A program made the translations under genes and the position numbers. The notes under the pieces were generated by a model. The model was given only the letters and a program-made list of their open reading frames with translations, was not told the origin of the DNA and ran no database searches. From DASVVT01 sp036386415 (GTDB taxonomy: Bacteria > Acidobacteriota > Blastocatellia > Pyrinomonadales > Pyrinomonadaceae), in NCBI GenBank assembly GCA_036386415.1, contig DASVVT010000045.1, positions 1 through 34,188 of the forward strand: a DNA stretch of 34,188 nucleotides. The letters are read 5' to 3'. The stretch's first letter is position 1. Every line of letters begins with the position of its first letter. Below, piece by piece: positions 7,842-15,399 of this stretch.

Positions 7842-9506
7842 TCATTTTGTGGCGGCTGGCTCATGTTCGGGATCGAGCGTCGCCAGTTCGGCGATCATCA
7901 TGCGCTCTCCGGTCTCGGCGCAGCAGGCTTCTTCCGAAGGTGTCTTGAACGTGTCATCGCTCGTGCGCGGGAGCCAGAAGGCGACGAGCATCGCCATGGC
8001 TGCGAGCGCCGTGCCCACCCAGAAGACTTTGTGTATAGCCGCCGCGAAAGATTCCTGTAGCGCGTCAAGCGCACCCTCTGGCAGCGTCGCGCGCGCCTGC
8101 GGCTCGATCAAGGCGTTGGGGTTGGCGGATAGCTCCGCCGCTCTTTCCGGCGTCAGAGCGCTCCCGCCGCCTCTCTGCGCGACTTCGTTCAAATGCGAGG
8201 CGAGCCCGGCTGAAAGGACAGCGCCCATGACCGCCACGCCGACTGCGCCGCCAATCGAGCGCGAGAATTGGTTAAGCGAGGTCGCGATCCCCAATTGCGT
8301 TCGCGGCACGGCCTGCTGCACTGCGATGAGCAGCGTCAGCATCGTCAGCCCCAAACCAGCGCCGATCATGACCAGATCGACGTAGAGCCAGAGACGACGC
8401 GTGTCGCGCTCGAAGTTGGAGAGCAGGGCGAAGCCGAGCGTCAGCAGGGCAAAGCCGACGATGCTCGTCGGGCGATAGCCGACCTTCAAGAGAAGGCGAC
8501 CCCCGACGATGGAGAGCCCCACCCAGCTCAGCATCAGCGGCGTCAACAAAGACCCGGCTTCGGTCGCGCTCGATCCCAGGGCTCCCTGCGCGAAGAGGGG
8601 CACGAACGAGATCGCCCCGAACATCGAGACGCCTGCGAGAAAGCCCGCCGTCACGGAGACCGCCACGACGCGATTGCGGAACAGCTTGAAGGGAACCATA
8701 GGGTCTGTGGCGCGCTGCTCTATCCACACGAAGAGCCCTGCGAGCGCCGCCGCTCCTGCAAAGAGCAGCAGGTTGCGTGGGCTCGTCAAGGTTGTGAAGC
8801 TTGCGCCTCCCTCGACCAGTGCCAGCATGAGCAGCGTGATCGAAGCCATGAGCGTCGCCGCCCCCGCATAATCTATCGCGGGACGCTGCTGTCGCTTCGG
8901 CTCTTTCAAGGCGAGACCCATGATGATGGCCGCCGCCAGTCCGACCGGGATGTTGATATAGAAGACCCAGCGCCAGGAGAGTTGATCCGTGATGAAACCG
9001 CCGACCACAGGGCCTATGACGCTCGCCAGCCCCCAGACCCCGCTGAAGAACGCCTGCATCCGAGCACGCTCCGAGAGCGTGTAGATGTCGCCGATAATCG
9101 TCATGCCGAGCGGAACCAGCGCGCCCGCTCCCAAACCCTGTATCGCGCGGAAAGCGATCAACTGCGTCATCGTCGTAGACATCCCTGAAAGCACAGAGCC
9201 CGTGAGAAAGACCGCGATGCCGAGTTGATAAAAGAGCCTGCGACCGTAGATGTCCGAGAGCTTGCCCCAGACGGGAACCGTGACGGTTGACGTGATGAGA
9301 TAGGCCGAGAAGACCCAGCTATAGTGGCTGAGGCCGCCGAGCGATGCGATCACCGTCGGCATCGCAGTGCTGACCACGGTCGCCTCCAGCGCCGCGAGAA
9401 ACATCCCCGTCATGACACCCGCCGTCACAGCCCAGCGTCGCCGCGCGGAGATAGAGAGCGACGTGAGCGTGTCGTGCGCCGAGGCCGCTTCAGAATAACC
9501 TTCCAT
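7842..9506 (-). CDS. MFS drug exporter, DHA2 (EmrB/QacA) family, 14 TM
   Basis: 554 residues with about fourteen hydrophobic helices. Motif A is clear (GKLSDIYGRRLFYQLG, near residue 82), and LSWRWVFYINIPVG (near 170) is the DHA2 hallmark. The role is proton-coupled export of drugs or other small amphipathic compounds across the inner membrane. The C-terminal 45 residues are a soluble acidic tail with a CC pair (EEACCAETGERMM), absent from typical EmrB and of unknown role. No EmrA-like membrane fusion partner or TetR regulator is adjacent, so this is a stand-alone gene. Copies of the CGCAAAG repeat bracket it on both sides, 36 bases before the ATG and 22 bases after the stop. Confidence 0.92.
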   Translation of the reverse strand: MEGYSEAASAHDTLTSLSISARRRWAVTAGVMTGMFLAALEATVVSTAMPTVIASLGGLSHYSWVFSAYLITSTVTVPVWGKLSDIYGRRLFYQLGIAVFLTGSVLSGMSTTMTQLIAFRAIQGLGAGALVPLGMTIIGDIYTLSERARMQAFFSGVWGLASVIGPVVGGFITDQLSWRWVFYINIPVGLAAAIIMGLALKEPKRQQRPAIDYAGAATLMASITLLMLALVEGGASFTTLTSPRNLLLFAGAAALAGLFVWIEQRATDPMVPFKLFRNRVVAVSVTAGFLAGVSMFGAISFVPLFAQGALGSSATEAGSLLTPLMLSWVGLSIVGGRLLLKVGYRPTSIVGFALLTLGFALLSNFERDTRRLWLYVDLVMIGAGLGLTMLTLLIAVQQAVPRTQLGIATSLNQFSRSIGGAVGVAVMGAVLSAGLASHLNEVAQRGGGSALTPERAAELSANPNALIEPQARATLPEGALDALQESFAAAIHKVFWVGTALAAMAMLVAFWLPRTSDDTFKTPSEEACCAETGERMMIAELATLDPEHEPAATK

Positions 9507-9541
9507 CTTCCCAGTCCTGTGCTTGATCTATGCTAAAAGGA

Positions 9542-9637
9542 AGATTTAAACGCAAAGGACGCAAAGGATTTTCGCAAAGGAGTAGCTTCTTTGCGCTCTT
9601 TGCGTCTTCATCCTTTGCGTCCTTTGCTTTTAAATCT
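9542..9637. repeat. CGCAAAG palindromic repeat, copy 2
   Basis: AGATTTAAACGCAAAGGA at the left matches its near-complement ending TTTTAAATCT at the right. The inner words are CGCAAAGGACGCAAAGGAT and ATCCTTTGCGTCCTTTGC. Same family, ends and length (96 bases) as the copy at 7725-7820; it lies in the promoter region of the MFS gene. Confidence 0.9.
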
Positions 9638-10237
9638 TTTCCTCATCTCTAACTTCCAACACACTAAAGGCTGCTAGTCTTTCTGAGCGACTCCCCCAAA
9701 TCACTCGTCAAGATTAACAGCCCTTTATGTGTTACCCTTCGACAGCCCCGTGGATGAAGCGCCTCTGTTCCCCCGAGAGAGACGAACATCCTGCTCGTTA
9801 AAGCGAGTCGAAGCCTCCCCCAAAGCTTCAACCCATCTGCTGTCCAAAGAGCCTGACCCGATTTACCTTCTCTAACCCTTCATTGTTTACGCCACGAGAT
9901 AGAGCAACCGTCGTACCAGACTATCCTGCCTTCTCAATGAGCAAGCGTTAAAATACGACGCGTTGCAATTTTGGTCTGTAAATACGGCGGTTCGAGCACG
10001 CAGGTGAGGGCGGATCAAGTTAAAGCTAATCGAGACCGTCAGGCCAGACCTTGAATTACTCTTATACTCAAAGCATGTACTGCTGATTTGTAATGATGCA
10101 CCGCTTCATCGTCTCTGATACGAAATGGATGCTCCGCTGAAACCTGTCTGAAGGGAGATGTGGAAAACTGAATCTAACGGTGATCGCAAGGCGCGGCCTG
10201 TACTTTGGTGCTCAGAGTAGAATTCTAACGGGGCGGA
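9638..10237. other. 600-bp gap with nothing recognisable
   Basis: No ORF with plausible coding character, no tRNA-like cloverleaf and no further member of the repeat families found. Base composition is more AT-rich than the flanking genes. It could hold promoters or a decayed gene, but I see no supporting feature. Confidence 0.4.
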
Positions 10238-10483
10238 TCAGTAGGCCATGCGAAAAGGCTGGGGCACCTTTGCCACGAGTGCCTCGCAGAGTGGACAGGG
10301 GGCGTGCGTCGGCGGTGGGGCCTCGCGCGTGACCCGCGCCGGTGGACGATACTGGCGAATCTTCTTCAGACTTCCTTTAGTCGAGAGCTCGCAGAGGGTA
10401 CGATTGTACCCGCTTGCCGAATCGACCAGATGAAACTCCAGGTCACCCGCGAATGTGGCGTAGGCAATTACTTTAGGCTTCAT
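10238..10483 (-). CDS. Small hypothetical protein with CPLC motif
   Basis: 81 residues from the ATG at 10483 (MKPKVIAYATFAGDLEFHLVD). A longer in-frame extension to 10624 looks non-coding. The first half reads as a small beta-rich fold, the second is Pro/Arg-rich and ends CPLCEALVAKVPQPF. The single CxxC pair could bind metal only as part of a dimer. No family is recognised. No Shine-Dalgarno is visible at the chosen start. It is isolated between a repeat-poor gap and a repeat cluster. Called because the composition is protein-like and the frame is closed only after a compact domain; could be spurious. Confidence 0.4.
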   Translation of the reverse strand: MKPKVIAYATFAGDLEFHLVDSASGYNRTLCELSTKGSLKKIRQYRPPARVTREAPPPTHAPCPLCEALVAKVPQPFRMAY

Positions 10484-10666
10484 GAGCGTTCGGGACGAAT
10501 AAAAGCTGGCAGTGGGTTTGACGGAAAACCTGCTGTCAGCATAAGGAGTGTCACACGATTGTGCGCTCGCACAGAGTAGCGTTTCTCTTGCTGCCCTGTC
10601 TGTACGCTGACGAACAATCAGCAAACGATTATTGAACCTGAGCGCCGCCTAGTAGTCTTAGCTCTT

Positions 10667-10763
10667 CTCTGTGCAGCCTCCGTGTTCTCTGCGTCTCTGC
10701 GGTGAATCAACTCTCAAAGATACTCACCACCGCAGACACAGAGGACGCAGAGGCGGCACAGAG
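10667..10763. repeat. CCGCAGACAC palindromic repeat (R8), copy 1
   Basis: Starts CTCTGTGC and ends GCACAGAG; the inner words are CTCTGCGGTGA on one arm and TCACCACCGCAGAC on the other around a short A-rich loop. The same ends and inner words recur near 31.7 and 32.7 kb. The 180 bases between this and the small gene ending at 10483 hold nothing else seen. Confidence 0.88.
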
Positions 10764-10772
10764 CCCTGAGAA

Positions 10773-10982
10773 TCTGTTCGAACAGTCCCGTAGGGACTTG
10801 ATGACAATAGCCCAGTGCTTCAGCACTGGGAACAAGCGGAACATCATAGAGAGTCCCGAAGGGACGGCTGAATCAAAGTTTCAGCCGTCCCTTCGGGACT
10901 CCATCTGTTGGTCACGACTTGTCCCAGCCATCAATGGCTGGGCTATTATCGCTCAGTCCCTACGGGACTGTTCAAACAGCTT
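10773..10982. repeat. Compound AGTCCCGTAGGGACT repeat (R10), complete copy
   Basis: About 210 bases. Outer arms are CTGTT.GAACAGTCCCGTAG and its complement (about 10773-10799 and 10955-10982). Inside are CCCAGTGCTTCAGCACTGGG, a long hairpin of AGTCCCGAAGGGACGGCTGA with its complement, and CCCAGCCATCAATGGCTGGG. Rows of small imperfect hairpins of this sort resemble REP/BIME units tied to RAYT-type (TnpA_REP) transposases. A 94-codon ORF across it is an artefact. Confidence 0.88.
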
Positions 10983-11085
10983 CTGATCAATTTAGGACAC
11001 TACCGCCCGCCTTAATTGATTGCATGCCCGTAAACTGGTTGGTAAGGTAGGCAGAGGTCGCGCGAGATTAATTTGGGTGACTGTG

Positions 11086-11217
11086 ATGGATTCTGCTTCC
11101 AGAGAATTGACGTTCGTCCTGGTGATGATGGCTTTCCTGCTCATCGTCTGCGTGGTTGCGGTGGCGCTGTTTGCGAGACAGTGGCGCAGGGAGCGCAAAG
11201 GAAACGGAAAGTCTTAA
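11086..11217 (+). CDS. Possible small single-helix membrane protein
   Basis: 43 residues from the ATG at 11086. One strong hydrophobic helix (TFVLVMMAFLLIVCVVAVALF, about residues 8-28) is followed by a positively charged tail QWRRERKGNGKS, which fits an N-out/C-in small membrane protein. The frame is open further upstream to 11020, but that part reads as non-coding. It precedes the DUF4112 gene by 193 bases, a stretch with no other feature. No family recognised, and weak ribosome binding site; may be spurious. Confidence 0.35.
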   Translation: MDSASRELTFVLVMMAFLLIVCVVAVALFARQWRRERKGNGKS

Positions 11218-11410
11218 AACAAGGGCGTGCGCGGTACGCTCCCGGCTTGTCGTCAACTTCATACGGTGAGCGGCGATCAAGGTTTCTGCCAGAGCTCCTT
11301 TTCTCTCTCTTTTCATCTCGCATTGAAACCGAAGGGGAAGTTCCCTATGATTGATTGCCGTCGGCGTTTGCCGCTTCGGGTCTGACTGTGGAACTTAGTT
11401 TGGATTAAAG

Positions 11411-11953
11411 ATGCGTGAATACAAGAGAGAAGAGTCTAAGCTAGAGCGCATGCCTACGGTGGAAGCGCGAGAGCACGCCATCGAGGTGGAGCAGGGTCTG
11501 GATCAACTGAGCCGCTGGATGGACGGGCTCTTCCGTATTCCGGGCGTCGGCTGGCGATTCGGACTCGACGCCATCGTCGGGCTCATTCCCGGACTCGGCG
11601 ATACACTGACCTCGCTCGCCTCCTTCTACATCCTGGCTTCAGCCGTACGCTACCGCGTGCCGAAGATCACGCTGCTGCGCATGGCGCTCAACATTGGGAT
11701 TGATTACGCAGTGGGATCACTGCCGGTCGTCGGCGACCTCTTTGATGCTTGGTGGAAGTCGAACCAGATGAACGTCGAGCTGATACGCAAGCGCGCCACC
11801 GTTTCGGGTGAAGAAGCGCGACGCGGTCGGCTCAGCGACTGGCTCTTCCTGGGTCTCATCATACTGTTTCTCATCGTCCTGCTCTTCGGCTCAATCGCCC
11901 TCGCCTTTTTCATACTGCGTTTCATCGCCGAGCAGCTCTCAATACACTGGTGA
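11411..11953 (+). CDS. DUF4112 membrane protein
   Basis: 180 residues. The family signature is clear: LDQLSRWMDGLFRIPGVGWRFGLDAIVGLIPGLGDTLTS, then YRVPKITLLRMALNIGIDYAVGSLPVVGDLFDAWWKSNQ (residues about 33-122). The two Pro-Gly-x-Gly-Asp / Pro-Val-x-Gly-Asp turns are the conserved elements. A final hydrophobic helix (residues 143-172) anchors the C-terminus, where many family members are longer or shorter. Function is not known. The ATG at 11411 lies after AAAG; an internal ATG 14 codons later is an alternative. Monocistronic in appearance. Confidence 0.88.
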   Translation: MREYKREESKLERMPTVEAREHAIEVEQGLDQLSRWMDGLFRIPGVGWRFGLDAIVGLIPGLGDTLTSLASFYILASAVRYRVPKITLLRMALNIGIDYAVGSLPVVGDLFDAWWKSNQMNVELIRKRATVSGEEARRGRLSDWLFLGLIILFLIVLLFGSIALAFFILRFIAEQLSIHW

Positions 11954-11969
11954 TCTTGACCACTAAAGA

Positions 11970-12039
11970 TTCACCACGAGAGGAATACGTAGTAAATACA
12001 GATGGCTGCTTTGTTTCCTTTGCGGCCTTCTGTGGTGAA
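11970..12039. repeat. TTCACCAC...GTGGTGAA palindrome
   Basis: TTCACCACGAGAGG on the left pairs imperfectly with CCTTCTGTGGTGAA on the right. The ends resemble the CACCAC-type repeats at 15400-15583 and R8, but the interior differs, so family membership is uncertain. Confidence 0.55.
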
Positions 12040-12066
12040 CATATCTTCCCCGTGCGGAAGATTAAA

Positions 12067-12094
12067 TTGACGCGGCGTCATTTGCCGTTATAAT
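12067..12094 (+). promoter_or_regulatory. Sigma70-type promoter with a palindrome over the -35
   Basis: TTGACG (12067-12072), a 16-base spacer, then a consensus TATAAT (12089-12094). The 6-1-6 palindrome TGACGC-G-GCGTCA (12068-12080) covers the -35 and could be an operator. It points at the membrane-protein gene that starts at 12224, leaving a leader of roughly 120 bases. Confidence 0.6.
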
Positions 12095-12223
12095 GCAGGC
12101 GCTTGCCCGGCGGGTCGTCCCTGATCGCTTCTCTTGAAGACTCAGGATGCCATGCCATCTTCCGTTCGTCGCCCAAAGTTTTTTCGGTAGATTGTCCGTT
12201 CCCGAGAGAGAAGGATACATCTC

Positions 12224-13546
12224 ATGCGCCCCCGCCTATTCAGAGAAAAATTCGCCAGCCGTCGTCTCGTCACTCTACTGCTTTTCGTCTGCTCCATCTT
12301 TTCGGGCGAACTGTTTGAGGCGGACGCGCAGAATAGTCCCACCAACAATCAGCCACGAACGGAAACGTCCGCGTCTCCGGCTCAAAGTCCAGCCAACTCC
12401 GCTCAGACGCCTGACACCGCCCCGGCCAATCCGCAGGCCAGCCCCGAATCACCTGCTGCTGTGCCGAAGGTCGTCGGAATCAATACCAGACGAGCGGGAC
12501 TCGGAGAAATGGTGACGTTGAGGGTTGAGAACCTGACGACGCTGGTGCGGCAGTCCAAATGCCACGGCAACGAGTCGAACTGTCAAAAACAGGAGATCGT
12601 GCTGTTTTTAAACGGCAGGCCCTTGACGGGCGACGGGCCGGAGGTGATCCTGCCGGAAGAGAACATCCTGCAATTTCATATGAGTCGCTCGGCGGGGAGC
12701 GACGATTTGTGGGATGACCTGCTGGGCAGTCCGACGAGCTTCGTCAAAGAGGTCAAGGCGAGCGTCGGGCTGGCGAACGGCTATCCGCTGCCGGGCGCGC
12801 AGACCTTTGATCTTATCGTCGTCCAGGAAGCATGGTTCTGGGGCTGCTTTCTCTTGCTGGCAGGCGTGGCCGTGAGCACTATCTACCTGGCGCGGCGAAC
12901 TTCGCTGCTACGGAATTCGTGCGCCAAGAGAACTGATAACAAGCTCGCTCCGTATAGCCTCGGACGCACACAGATGGCCTTCTGGTTCCTGCTGGTCGTC
13001 ACTTCATTCCTTCTCATCTGGCTCATCACAGGAGAATACGATGCCATCACCAGTTCCACACTGGTGCTGATCGGCATCGGCGCTGGCACGGCGCTCGGAG
13101 CTGACCTCGTAGACAATAGCAGAACGGCGGCCAGCGGCAATCAGGAAATCGAGCTTAAAGCGGAGCAGGCGGCGCTCAATAACCGTATCAACGAGATCAA
13201 ATCATCACTCGCAGACGCACGTCATCTCCCGCCCAATGCGAGCGACTTGCAGGCGGAGCTGGAGACCAAGCAAGTGAGACTTAACTTCGTTAATTTCTCG
13301 CTCGATCACCTTCAAAACCAGTGCGCGCCTCCTGCTTCACAGGGCTTTATCAAAGACCTTCTCAATGACAACGGCGGCATCAGCTTTCACCGTTTTCAGA
13401 TCGTAGTCTGGACGATAGTGCTCGGGATAATCTTCGTCGAGTCGGTTTACACACACCTGGCGATGCCTGAGTTCAGTGGAACGCTCCTGGCGCTGATGGG
13501 TATCAGCTCCGGCACATACCTCGGCTTCAAGGGCACAGAGAAATAG
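12224..13546 (+). CDS. Unrecognised membrane protein with a duplicated TM hairpin
   Basis: 440 residues. A signal peptide (residues 13-33, ending near EADAQ) is followed by a Pro/Ser/Ala/Gln-rich linker (35-80). A beta-rich exposed domain comes next (83-205; it contains the pair CHGNESNC, likely a disulfide), then four helices at about 207-228, 247-300 (two) and 388-438 (two), and a charged coiled-coil stretch (310-355). The second and fourth helix pairs look like repeats of each other: RTQMAFWFLL...STLVLIGIGAGTALG and RFQIVVWTIV...GTLLALMGISSGTYLG. I do not recognise the family. AAGGA lies 8 bases before the ATG. The stop TAG is also the first three bases of a palindromic repeat. Likely an envelope protein; no function claimed. 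Confidence 0.85.
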   Translation: MRPRLFREKFASRRLVTLLLFVCSIFSGELFEADAQNSPTNNQPRTETSASPAQSPANSAQTPDTAPANPQASPESPAAVPKVVGINTRRAGLGEMVTLRVENLTTLVRQSKCHGNESNCQKQEIVLFLNGRPLTGDGPEVILPEENILQFHMSRSAGSDDLWDDLLGSPTSFVKEVKASVGLANGYPLPGAQTFDLIVVQEAWFWGCFLLLAGVAVSTIYLARRTSLLRNSCAKRTDNKLAPYSLGRTQMAFWFLLVVTSFLLIWLITGEYDAITSSTLVLIGIGAGTALGADLVDNSRTAASGNQEIELKAEQAALNNRINEIKSSLADARHLPPNASDLQAELETKQVRLNFVNFSLDHLQNQCAPPASQGFIKDLLNDNGGISFHRFQIVVWTIVLGIIFVESVYTHLAMPEFSGTLLALMGISSGTYLGFKGTEK

Positions 13547-13633
13547 GGGACGATCCACGCGCATTACACGAAACGACACGAAAAGCCTCTTCGGTTCGTG
13601 TGGCTTCGTGTAATGCGCGTGGATCGTCCCCTA
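13544..13633. repeat. ACGAAACGACACGAA palindrome (R6), copy 1
   Basis: Bases 13544-13572 and 13605-13633 form a perfect 29-bp inverted repeat, starting TAGGGGACGATCCACG. The loop carries further ACACGAA/TTCGTGT words. The terminal TAG is the stop codon of the gene on the left. Other copies lie near 22.9 and 30.4 kb. Confidence 0.93.
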
Positions 13634-13704
13634 CGCTTCTTTAATTCTGCGGGTATTACCTGTCACCCTGTGAAGCTCGTCGATTCCCGGTTAAGCTTCT
13701 CGGC

Positions 13705-14187
13705 CTATGCTGAAGTGCTTTGCGTGGCTGCGGCGGCAAGCGTGCGTTCCAGCGCCGAAGCGAGCATATCCAACCCGCGCTCGCCCGCCGCGAAGCTCCT
13801 GAGCCTGCCCTCTGCATCGAACAGGTAATAGGCCGGCACGTAGCCCTGCTCGTTCTTGAACGAATCGCGCAGCTTGTGCTGGTTATCTATCGCGCAGGGC
13901 TCCGTGATGTTGTATTTAGCGATGGCCTCGCGCACCGCCTCGACATCGGTATCCGCTTCGTAGCGCGGCATGTGCACGGCGATGACGCGCAACCCTTCGT
14001 CACCTCTTTTGTCACGCCATTCGGCGATGCGCGGCAAGTTCTCTTTGCAGGTGCCACAACTGACAGACCAGAAATGCACCAGCGTGGGGTGCCCCTTGCT
14101 TTCCGCCTCGGCGTGCGCCTGTGTCCCGCCAAACCATTCGGTCGCTCCGTCTAAGAGCGGCCTTTCCGTCCCGATTCTCATCGGCAT
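13705..14187 (-). CDS. Cytoplasmic TlpA/thioredoxin-like protein
   Basis: 160 residues with a thioredoxin fold: LVHFWSVSCGTCKENLPRI carries the redox CGTC pair (about residues 49-52), and YVPAYYLFDAEGRL carries the cis-proline strand. There is no signal peptide, unlike periplasmic TlpA/ResA, so it probably works in the cytoplasm. It is the last gene of perR-ahpC-trx, 55 bases after ahpC, so it may act as a thiol reductant for the peroxiredoxin (inference). The chosen ATG (14187) follows directly on a palindrome; an alternative Met lies two codons in. Confidence 0.85.
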   Translation of the reverse strand: MPMRIGTERPLLDGATEWFGGTQAHAEAESKGHPTLVHFWSVSCGTCKENLPRIAEWRDKRGDEGLRVIAVHMPRYEADTDVEAVREAIAKYNITEPCAIDNQHKLRDSFKNEQGYVPAYYLFDAEGRLRSFAAGERGLDMLASALERTLAAAATQSTSA

Positions 14188-14190
14188 AAT

Positions 14191-14236
14191 CAGTTTTTAG
14201 TCTTCGGTTTTCAGCTAAAAACTGAAAACCGAAAAC
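14191..14236. repeat. Interleaved double palindrome between ahpC and trx
   Basis: CAGTTTTTAG (14191-14200) pairs with CTAAAAACTG (14215-14224), and CGGTTTTCAG (14205-14214) pairs with CTGAAAACCG (14222-14231). The two pairings share bases 14222-14224, so two alternative hairpins are possible inside the operon. It ends four bases before the trx ATG. Confidence 0.8.
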
Positions 14237-14242
14237 TTCCTT

Positions 14243-14809
14243 TCATGCTTTAATTGTTTCCTGTCCCGGCTTCCATTCGGCCTGGCAGAGTCCGCCTGTC
14301 TGAAGCGCCTGGATGACGCGCAGCGTCTCGTCAGCCGAGCGCCCGACGTTGAGATCGTGGATCACCTTGTAGCGCAGGATGCCTTCAGGGTCGATCACAA
14401 AGAGACCGCGCAACGCGATTCCCTTATCCTCTATGAGCACGCCGTAATCGCGCGCCACCTGCTTGGTCGCATCCGAAGCGAGCGGGTACTTGAGACCTTC
14501 GACGCCGCCCTTGTCGCGCGGCGTTTGCAGCCAGGCGCGGTGCGAGTAGACCGAATCGGTCGAGACGCCGATGACATCCGCGCCGATGCCCTCGAAATCC
14601 TCGTAGCGGTCGCTGAAGGTGGTCAGCTCCGTCGGGCACACGAAGGTGAAATCCAACGGGTAGAACAGTAGAACCACCCACTTGCCCCTGTAATCCGAAA
14701 GCTTGACGGTCTCCTTCAAGGTCTCGATATTTTTGGTCGAAGCCATCTCGAAATCCGGCGCTGGCTGGCCGACCATGGCTTTTTCCATCGCTGTTGCAGT
14801 TCCTTGCAT
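14243..14809 (-). CDS. ahpC: Peroxiredoxin, typical 2-Cys AhpC/Prx1 type
   Basis: 188 residues from the ATG at 14809, which has GGAGG seven bases before it; the open frame extends 17 codons further but without a start signal. PLDFTFVCPTE carries the peroxidatic Cys (about residue 58), and GGLCQAEWKPG near the C-terminus carries the resolving Cys (about 175). FYPLDFTFVCPTEL and the later GLFVIDPEG are diagnostic. It reduces hydrogen peroxide and organic hydroperoxides in the cytoplasm using a thiol donor. No ahpF is present; the thioredoxin-like protein encoded next may serve instead. It is 115 bases downstream of perR, same strand, and probably co-transcribed from the Per-box promoter. Confidence 0.94.
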   Translation of the reverse strand: MQGTATAMEKAMVGQPAPDFEMASTKNIETLKETVKLSDYRGKWVVLLFYPLDFTFVCPTELTTFSDRYEDFEGIGADVIGVSTDSVYSHRAWLQTPRDKGGVEGLKYPLASDATKQVARDYGVLIEDKGIALRGLFVIDPEGILRYKVIHDLNVGRSADETLRVIQALQTGGLCQAEWKPGQETIKA

Positions 14810-14924
14810 CGTTCCTCCATTATTCATCAGTGAAAATTTTAATCGTCCGGCGCATCCCACTCATCTCGAGAGCGCGAGCGGCGAACATCATCGTGATCCT
14901 AAAGCTTCCTGGCTCAAGCAGCGC

Positions 14925-15338
14925 TCACTCTTTCAAGCGACAGTCGGGGCACAAGCCCCTGAGCGTCAGATGTATAGATTCGGGCTTGAAGCGCGACCGG
15001 CGCGCCGCCGTGCGGATCAAATCAGCCGTCACGTCAAGATCGAAATCCACGAGCGTCCCGCAGCTCGTGCAGATCGCGTGGTCATGCCGCTCCGTCACGC
15101 GGTCGTAACGACTCGCGCCGTTGCCGAAGCTGATCTCGCCAATCAGACCGGCCTCCTTCAGATACCGCAGAGAGTTGTAGACGGTCGCGTAGCTGATCGA
15201 AGGCAGACGCTTGCGCGCCGCCTCGAAAATCTCGCTTGCCGTCAGGTGATTCTCGCTGTCGCGGATCACCTCAAAGACGGTCTTTCGCTGCGGTGTGAGC
15301 GTCGCCGCTCCACCCTGATCTCCATCATCAAAAGTCAT
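14925..15338 (-). CDS. perR: Fur-family peroxide regulator PerR
   Basis: 137 residues. An N-terminal winged helix (residues 12-75, TPQRKTVFEVI, SYATVYNSLRYLKEAGLI) precedes the dimerisation and metal domain. The structural zinc site is four cysteines (CTSC and CPDC), as in PerR/Fur. HDHA and the VDFDLD segment provide candidate ligands of the regulatory metal. Identification as PerR rather than Fur or Zur rests on the downstream ahpC and the Per-box-like palindrome over its own promoter. In this family, oxidation of metal ligands by peroxide releases the repressor. The promoter layout implies autoregulation and a very short leader with no visible Shine-Dalgarno. Confidence 0.9.
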   Translation of the reverse strand: MTFDDGDQGGAATLTPQRKTVFEVIRDSENHLTASEIFEAARKRLPSISYATVYNSLRYLKEAGLIGEISFGNGASRYDRVTERHDHAICTSCGTLVDFDLDVTADLIRTAARRSRFKPESIHLTLRGLCPDCRLKE

Positions 15339-15354
15339 ATCGTTTGAGCTGGAA

Positions 15355-15369
15355 TTAGAATAATTCTAA
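15355..15369 (-). promoter_or_regulatory. Per box (7-1-7 perfect palindrome)
   Basis: TTAGAATAATTCTAA is a perfect 7-1-7 inverted repeat, close to the Bacillus Per box TTATAATnATTATAA. It lies 17 bases upstream of the perR ATG and covers the -10 hexamer. Confidence 0.85.
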
Positions 15370-15385
15370 ATCAGTGGGTTGTCAA
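15357..15385 (-). promoter_or_regulatory. perR-ahpC-trx promoter
   Basis: On the minus strand TTGACA (15385-15380) is followed after 17 bases by TATTCT (15362-15357). The -35 is consensus, the -10 matches at four of six positions, and the Per box overlies the -10. Confidence 0.7.
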
Positions 15386-15399
15386 GCCCCCCTGAAGAA

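Noticed and set aside
8268..9188. 306-codon plus-strand ORF opposite the MFS gene
   Set aside because: Low-complexity, Arg/Asp/His/Gln-rich shadow of the exporter.
9638..10237. tRNA or small RNA gene in the large gap
   Set aside because: I could not trace a cloverleaf, a conserved T-loop or a terminator-ended transcript.
10702..10986. 94-codon plus-strand ORF
   Set aside because: It runs across the R8 and R10 repeats, so it is repeat sequence, not a gene.
14243..14860. Longer AhpC from base 14860
   Set aside because: The internal ATG at 14809 has a GGAGG at proper spacing and the extra 17 codons have no start signal.
14703..15347. 214-codon plus-strand ORF opposite ahpC and perR
   Set aside because: Spans two verified genes and the intergenic region; no domain visible.
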